Shown: one piece after another, positions 13,947 to 16,110 of the stretch
Layout of the letters: each line of letters begins with the position of its first letter
Position numbering within the stretch: the stretch's first letter is position 1
From: Ruminococcus sp.
GTDB taxonomy: Bacteria > Bacillota > Clostridia > Oscillospirales > Acutalibacteraceae
Reading direction: 5' to 3'
Assembly (NCBI GenBank): GCA_022510985.1
Contig: JAFLSL010000004.1
Location: forward strand, 1 to 16,110
Length of the DNA: 16,110 nt
Position numbers and translations under genes: made by a program
The notes under the pieces: model-generated
Told to the model about the DNA's origin: nothing
Database searches by the model: none
Seen by the model: the letters and a program-made list of their open reading frames with translations, nothing else

Positions 13947-15275
13947 TTATTCGTCCTTAATGTTGGAGATTGTGTCCTTAAGGAGCTTGTCGAAGTCATA
14001 CTTCTTCGGATTTGTATCAGCAGCGATAAGCTTGTTACCTACGTTACCCATCGGATCCCAGAATGTGCTGGAAACGTTAACCTGAGGAACGGAATGCTCG
14101 CTCTGTGCAACAAGTGCGGAAATAGCAACATTGTTCTTAGCAGAATCAGACTCGATAACTGTGTTGTTTGTCGGGCTCCATCCGAGCTCGTCGCATCTCT
14201 GCTGCTGGCAATCTTCGCTTGAGAGATAGTAAGCGAGGATCTGAGAAGTACGGGGATACTTAGAACCGTTGTTAACACCGATCATCTTGTAGCCGTACAT
14301 AGAAATCATCTGCTGCTCTTCGCCGTCAACCTTGATTGTCGGGAGCTTTGTAGCACCGAAGTTTTCGCCGAGTGCGTCTGCGTCAGCAGTTGCGTTCCAG
14401 TTACCGTCGATACCTGCACCGCAAGTTGAAGCCTTCTTCTTGGAAGAAACAAAACCTGATGATACGTTAGCAACGTCTAAGCTTGTGAAAGTATCTTTGT
14501 ACTCGTGCATAAGAGTTGAGAATGCTTTAAGAGTAGCAACAACCTTCTTGCTGTCGAAGTCGTTGAATTTCTGTGTAAGACCATCTTCCTCAAGACCGTT
14601 GATCTCAAGTCCGCCTGTGAAAGCGAAGATACAGCCATAGTAACCTGTGCCGGCGTCCATGATGAACTTCTTGCCTGCCTTCTTACAAGCAGCGAGGATA
14701 GCCTCGAGAGAACCGGCCTCTTTATCAGAAACTACAGTCTTATCATATACGAGATAGTAGCCGTTACCTGTTTCAGGGAAAGCGTAAAGAGTATCTTCGT
14801 TTGTGTCAGGGTTAGGAAGTGTGCTTGCGGAAACAGCAGCCTTTAAGTTTGTTGCTGTGATATCCTCAGCATACTTAGTAGCAACAGGAGCGATAACGCC
14901 TGCGTTTACAAGACGGCTCAACTGGTCGGAAGCAAATCCGAATACGTCAGCAGCTGCGTCAGCGTCGGAAAGCATATTTGTAGCAGCGGTGTCCTCACCC
15001 TGTGCTACAACGTTAATCTTAATCTTCTGATCAGGGAACATCTTTACAAAAGCGTCACACTGTTTCTTAAGAAGTTTTACATAGTTGTCGGGGCCCCATA
15101 CTTTAAGGGAAGCACCGCTCTCTTCGCCAAAGTCAGCAACGTCTACGCTGAATTTAGCACCTGTGTTTGTTGATGCATCGTCGGAGCCGCCTGCAGCTTT
15201 GTCGGTATTACCGCAGCTAGCAAAAGCAGCTACCATCATCATTGCTGCTAAAAGCAGAGCAACGATCTTTTTCAT
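13947..15275 (-). CDS. malE: Maltodextrin-binding lipoprotein of the ABC transporter
   Basis: This 442-aa extracellular solute-binding protein (family 1, MalE-like) is lipid-anchored: hydrophobic core 4-17 and lipobox AFASC with Cys19. A short Gly/Ser/Asp-rich linker precedes the mature fold, which opens with LKVWGPDNYVKLLKKQCDAF, the usual first strand and helix of this family. Later marks are DVFGFASDQLSRLVNAGVIAP, TLYAFPETGNGYYLVYDK and a C-terminal region with Trp residues that normally stack on sugar rings. It delivers maltodextrins to MalFG. The start at 15275 gives a perfect signal peptide and has AAGAAGGA 6-8 nt upstream; the longer frame from 15341 would put 22 unlikely residues before it. 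Its leader of about 90 nt begins at the promoter near 15375-15404. It is the first gene of the mal cluster and divergent from murE. Confidence 0.92.
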   Translation of the reverse strand: MKKIVALLLAAMMMVAAFASCGNTDKAAGGSDDASTNTGAKFSVDVADFGEESGASLKVWGPDNYVKLLKKQCDAFVKMFPDQKIKINVVAQGEDTAATNMLSDADAAADVFGFASDQLSRLVNAGVIAPVATKYAEDITATNLKAAVSASTLPNPDTNEDTLYAFPETGNGYYLVYDKTVVSDKEAGSLEAILAACKKAGKKFIMDAGTGYYGCIFAFTGGLEINGLEEDGLTQKFNDFDSKKVVATLKAFSTLMHEYKDTFTSLDVANVSSGFVSSKKKASTCGAGIDGNWNATADADALGENFGATKLPTIKVDGEEQQMISMYGYKMIGVNNGSKYPRTSQILAYYLSSEDCQQQRCDELGWSPTNNTVIESDSAKNNVAISALVAQSEHSVPQVNVSSTFWDPMGNVGNKLIAADTNPKKYDFDKLLKDTISNIKDE

Positions 15276-15374
15276 TTGAATTCCTTCTTTCATAAAAATA
15301 GTATTTAGCACTTTTAACAAGCACCAAGTGAGACCACGCACAATTGGGGACTACGTGATCCTTTCACTATATAA

Positions 15375-15404
15375 ATAATAACACAAATTGCCACAAAAAT
15401 ACAA
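15375..15404 (-). promoter_or_regulatory. Probable malE promoter with overlapping operator-like site
   Basis: On the minus strand TTGTAT (15404-15399), an 18-bp spacer ending in TGT, and TATTAT (15380-15375); the TGT makes it an extended -10. An alternative is TTGTGG with TATATA 17 bp further on. The spacer contains TTGTGGCAATTTGT (15396-15383), one of the repeated dyad-like sites in this region, so a repressor bound here would block the polymerase. Confidence 0.5.
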
Positions 15405-15656
15405 CTCCCTTTGTACTTTTTGTCTAAATCATCAAATACAATCAATAAAATTGTGCAATTTTACCTGCGAATTTTAATTTTATGGCAATTTGCATAATTT
15501 ACAGCCTCTTTATATATGCAATCTGCATAAGCGTTTCTTGTGCAAAATCACTATTACTTTTTCTAATTTATAGACTTTTCCCACAAAAGGCAAATTCTGC
15601 AAAACAAAAATCAGCCTCTTTTTTTGAAAATTTTAATTAGTTTGTGCAATTTGCAA
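15383..15656. promoter_or_regulatory. Array of TTGTGCAATTTGCA-like sites between malE and murE
   Basis: This stretch lies in the 453-bp gap between malE and murE, where no gene is seen. Sites: TTGTGGCAATTTGT (minus, 15396-15383), ttgtgcaatttt (15451-15462), ggcaatttgca (15484-15494), atgca-atc-tgcat (15516-15528, perfect inverted repeat), ttgtgcaaaat (15538-15548), ggcaaattctgca (15589-15601) and tgcaa-t-ttgca (15645-15655, perfect). Cagcctcttt occurs at 15502-15511 and again at 15612-15621, each after a GGCAA...TGCA site, and aattttaatt precedes both 15484 and 15645, showing local duplication. The sites reach from the malE promoter almost to the murE promoter. They lack the central CG of cre or typical LacI-family sites; the binding regulator is unknown. 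Confidence 0.5.
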
Positions 15657-15671
15657 TAAAAATATTAAAGG

Positions 15672-15700
15672 TTGTATTTTCTATATTATATTGGTATAAT
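15672..15700 (+). promoter_or_regulatory. murE promoter
   Basis: TTGTAT (15672-15677), a 17-bp spacer and a perfect TATAAT (15695-15700). Transcription would begin near 15707, and the short leader carries AAAGGG (15715-15720) 8 nt before the ATG. Confidence 0.6.
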
Positions 15701-15728
15701 CATAATATATAACTAAAGGGTGATTTTA

Positions 15729-16110
15729 ATGAAACTGAAAGATTTACTCAAAACGATTGATTATGAAATAATAAAAGGAAATCTCGAAAAAGATATTTCC
15801 GATATTGTTTATGATTCAAGAAAAATTACCTCGAACTCGATGTTCGTGTGCTTAAAGGGCTATAACTCTGACGGACATTCCTACGCGGGCGAGGCGGTAG
15901 AAAAGGGTGCCTCGGCAATTTTAATTTGCGACGATATTGAAATTCAAAGCGAGGACGTTGCTATTATAAAAGTTAAGGATACGAGAGAATCCCTCGCCTA
16001 CATAAGTGCAGAGTTTTTCTCTAACCCCGCAAAAGAATTGACAACAATCGCAATTACGGGAACCAATGGCAAGACCACAACTGTCGCTATGATAAAACGC
16101 ATACTCGAAT
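15729..16110 (+). CDS. murE: MurE, UDP-MurNAc-tripeptide ligase (partial, 5' end)
   Basis: The first 127 codons are present; the gene runs off the window. MurE adds the third residue (meso-diaminopimelate or L-lysine) to UDP-MurNAc-L-Ala-D-Glu in the cytoplasm during wall synthesis. Visible are the N-terminal uridine-binding domain with VYDSRKITSNSMFVCLKGYNSDGH (27-50, the DSR-x-V/I-x-x-G/N-x-x-F signature of MurE) and the ATP-binding loop TGTNGKTTT (110-118). The residue deciding between diaminopimelate and lysine lies beyond the window. MurF shares the ATP loop but its N-terminal domain differs; the SRK...G.....GH pattern fits MurE better. ATG 15729 has AAAGGG 8 nt upstream. Confidence 0.9.
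   Translation, partial: MKLKDLLKTIDYEIIKGNLEKDISDIVYDSRKITSNSMFVCLKGYNSDGHSYAGEAVEKGASAILICDDIEIQSEDVAIIKVKDTRESLAYISAEFFSNPAKELTTIAITGTNGKTTTVAMIKRILE

Noticed and set aside
15276-15341. 22-residue extension of the binding protein
   Set aside because: It would place residues before a perfect lipoprotein signal peptide; ATG 15275 has a strong ribosome site.
15524-15544. CcpA cre-like site around tgcataagcgtttcttgtgca
   Set aside because: Only the core AANCGNT matches; the outer TG and CA positions fail when the CG is centred.
15387-15650. Helical phasing of the seven TGCAA sites
   Set aside because: Centre-to-centre distances (about 72, 30, 33, 24, 49, 55) do not consistently fit multiples of 10.5 bp.

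Overview
The window reads as a chromosomal segment of an endospore-forming, fairly AT-rich low-GC Gram-positive. The evidence is two sporulation genes (spoVAD, spoIIE), a VanW-family wall protein, lipoproteins with type II signal peptides, strong AGGAGG-type ribosome sites, and intergenic regions rich in A and T. Class Clostridia is likely. A lipoprotein serpin plus a maltodextrin transporter with a surface amylase would suit a gut Oscillospirales/Ruminococcaceae-type organism, but that placement is inference. No tRNA, rRNA, CRISPR array, transposase or phage gene was seen.

Left part (1-3086, all minus strand): spoVAD stands alone with its own terminator (72-94) and a possible sigma-G-type promoter. 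Upstream of it is a membrane-anchored VanW/peptidoglycan-binding protein with its own terminator (about 1336-1372).

Middle plus-strand operon (3374-6781): one good sigma-A promoter (3296-3324) serves three tightly packed genes: a UgtP/MGDG-synthase-like glycosyltransferase, a lipoprotein serpin and a YbhN/MprF-flippase-like membrane protein. The two outer genes suggest glycolipid synthesis and translocation. The serpin between them keeps the canonical reactive-loop length but has lost the small-residue hinge.

spoIIE (6788-9103, minus) meets this operon tail to tail with only 6 bp between stop codons. Its promoter candidate has the 21-bp spacer typical of Spo0A-activated promoters.

Right part (9390-15275, minus): a maltodextrin-use cluster in the order malE, malF, malG, GH13 amylase lipoprotein, then a small MGMT-type alkyltransferase whose start lies 1 nt from the amylase stop. 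Hairpins sit between malE and malF and between malG and amylase and probably set relative expression. The transporter ATPase is not encoded here. malE is divergent from murE (15729 to beyond the end). The 453-bp region between them holds both promoters and a series of TTGTGCAATTTGCA-like dyads, partly in duplicated modules, that look like operators.

Two intergenic spacers (1185-1290 and 9182-9343) appear to be diverged copies of one small repeat, each just upstream of a sporulation gene.
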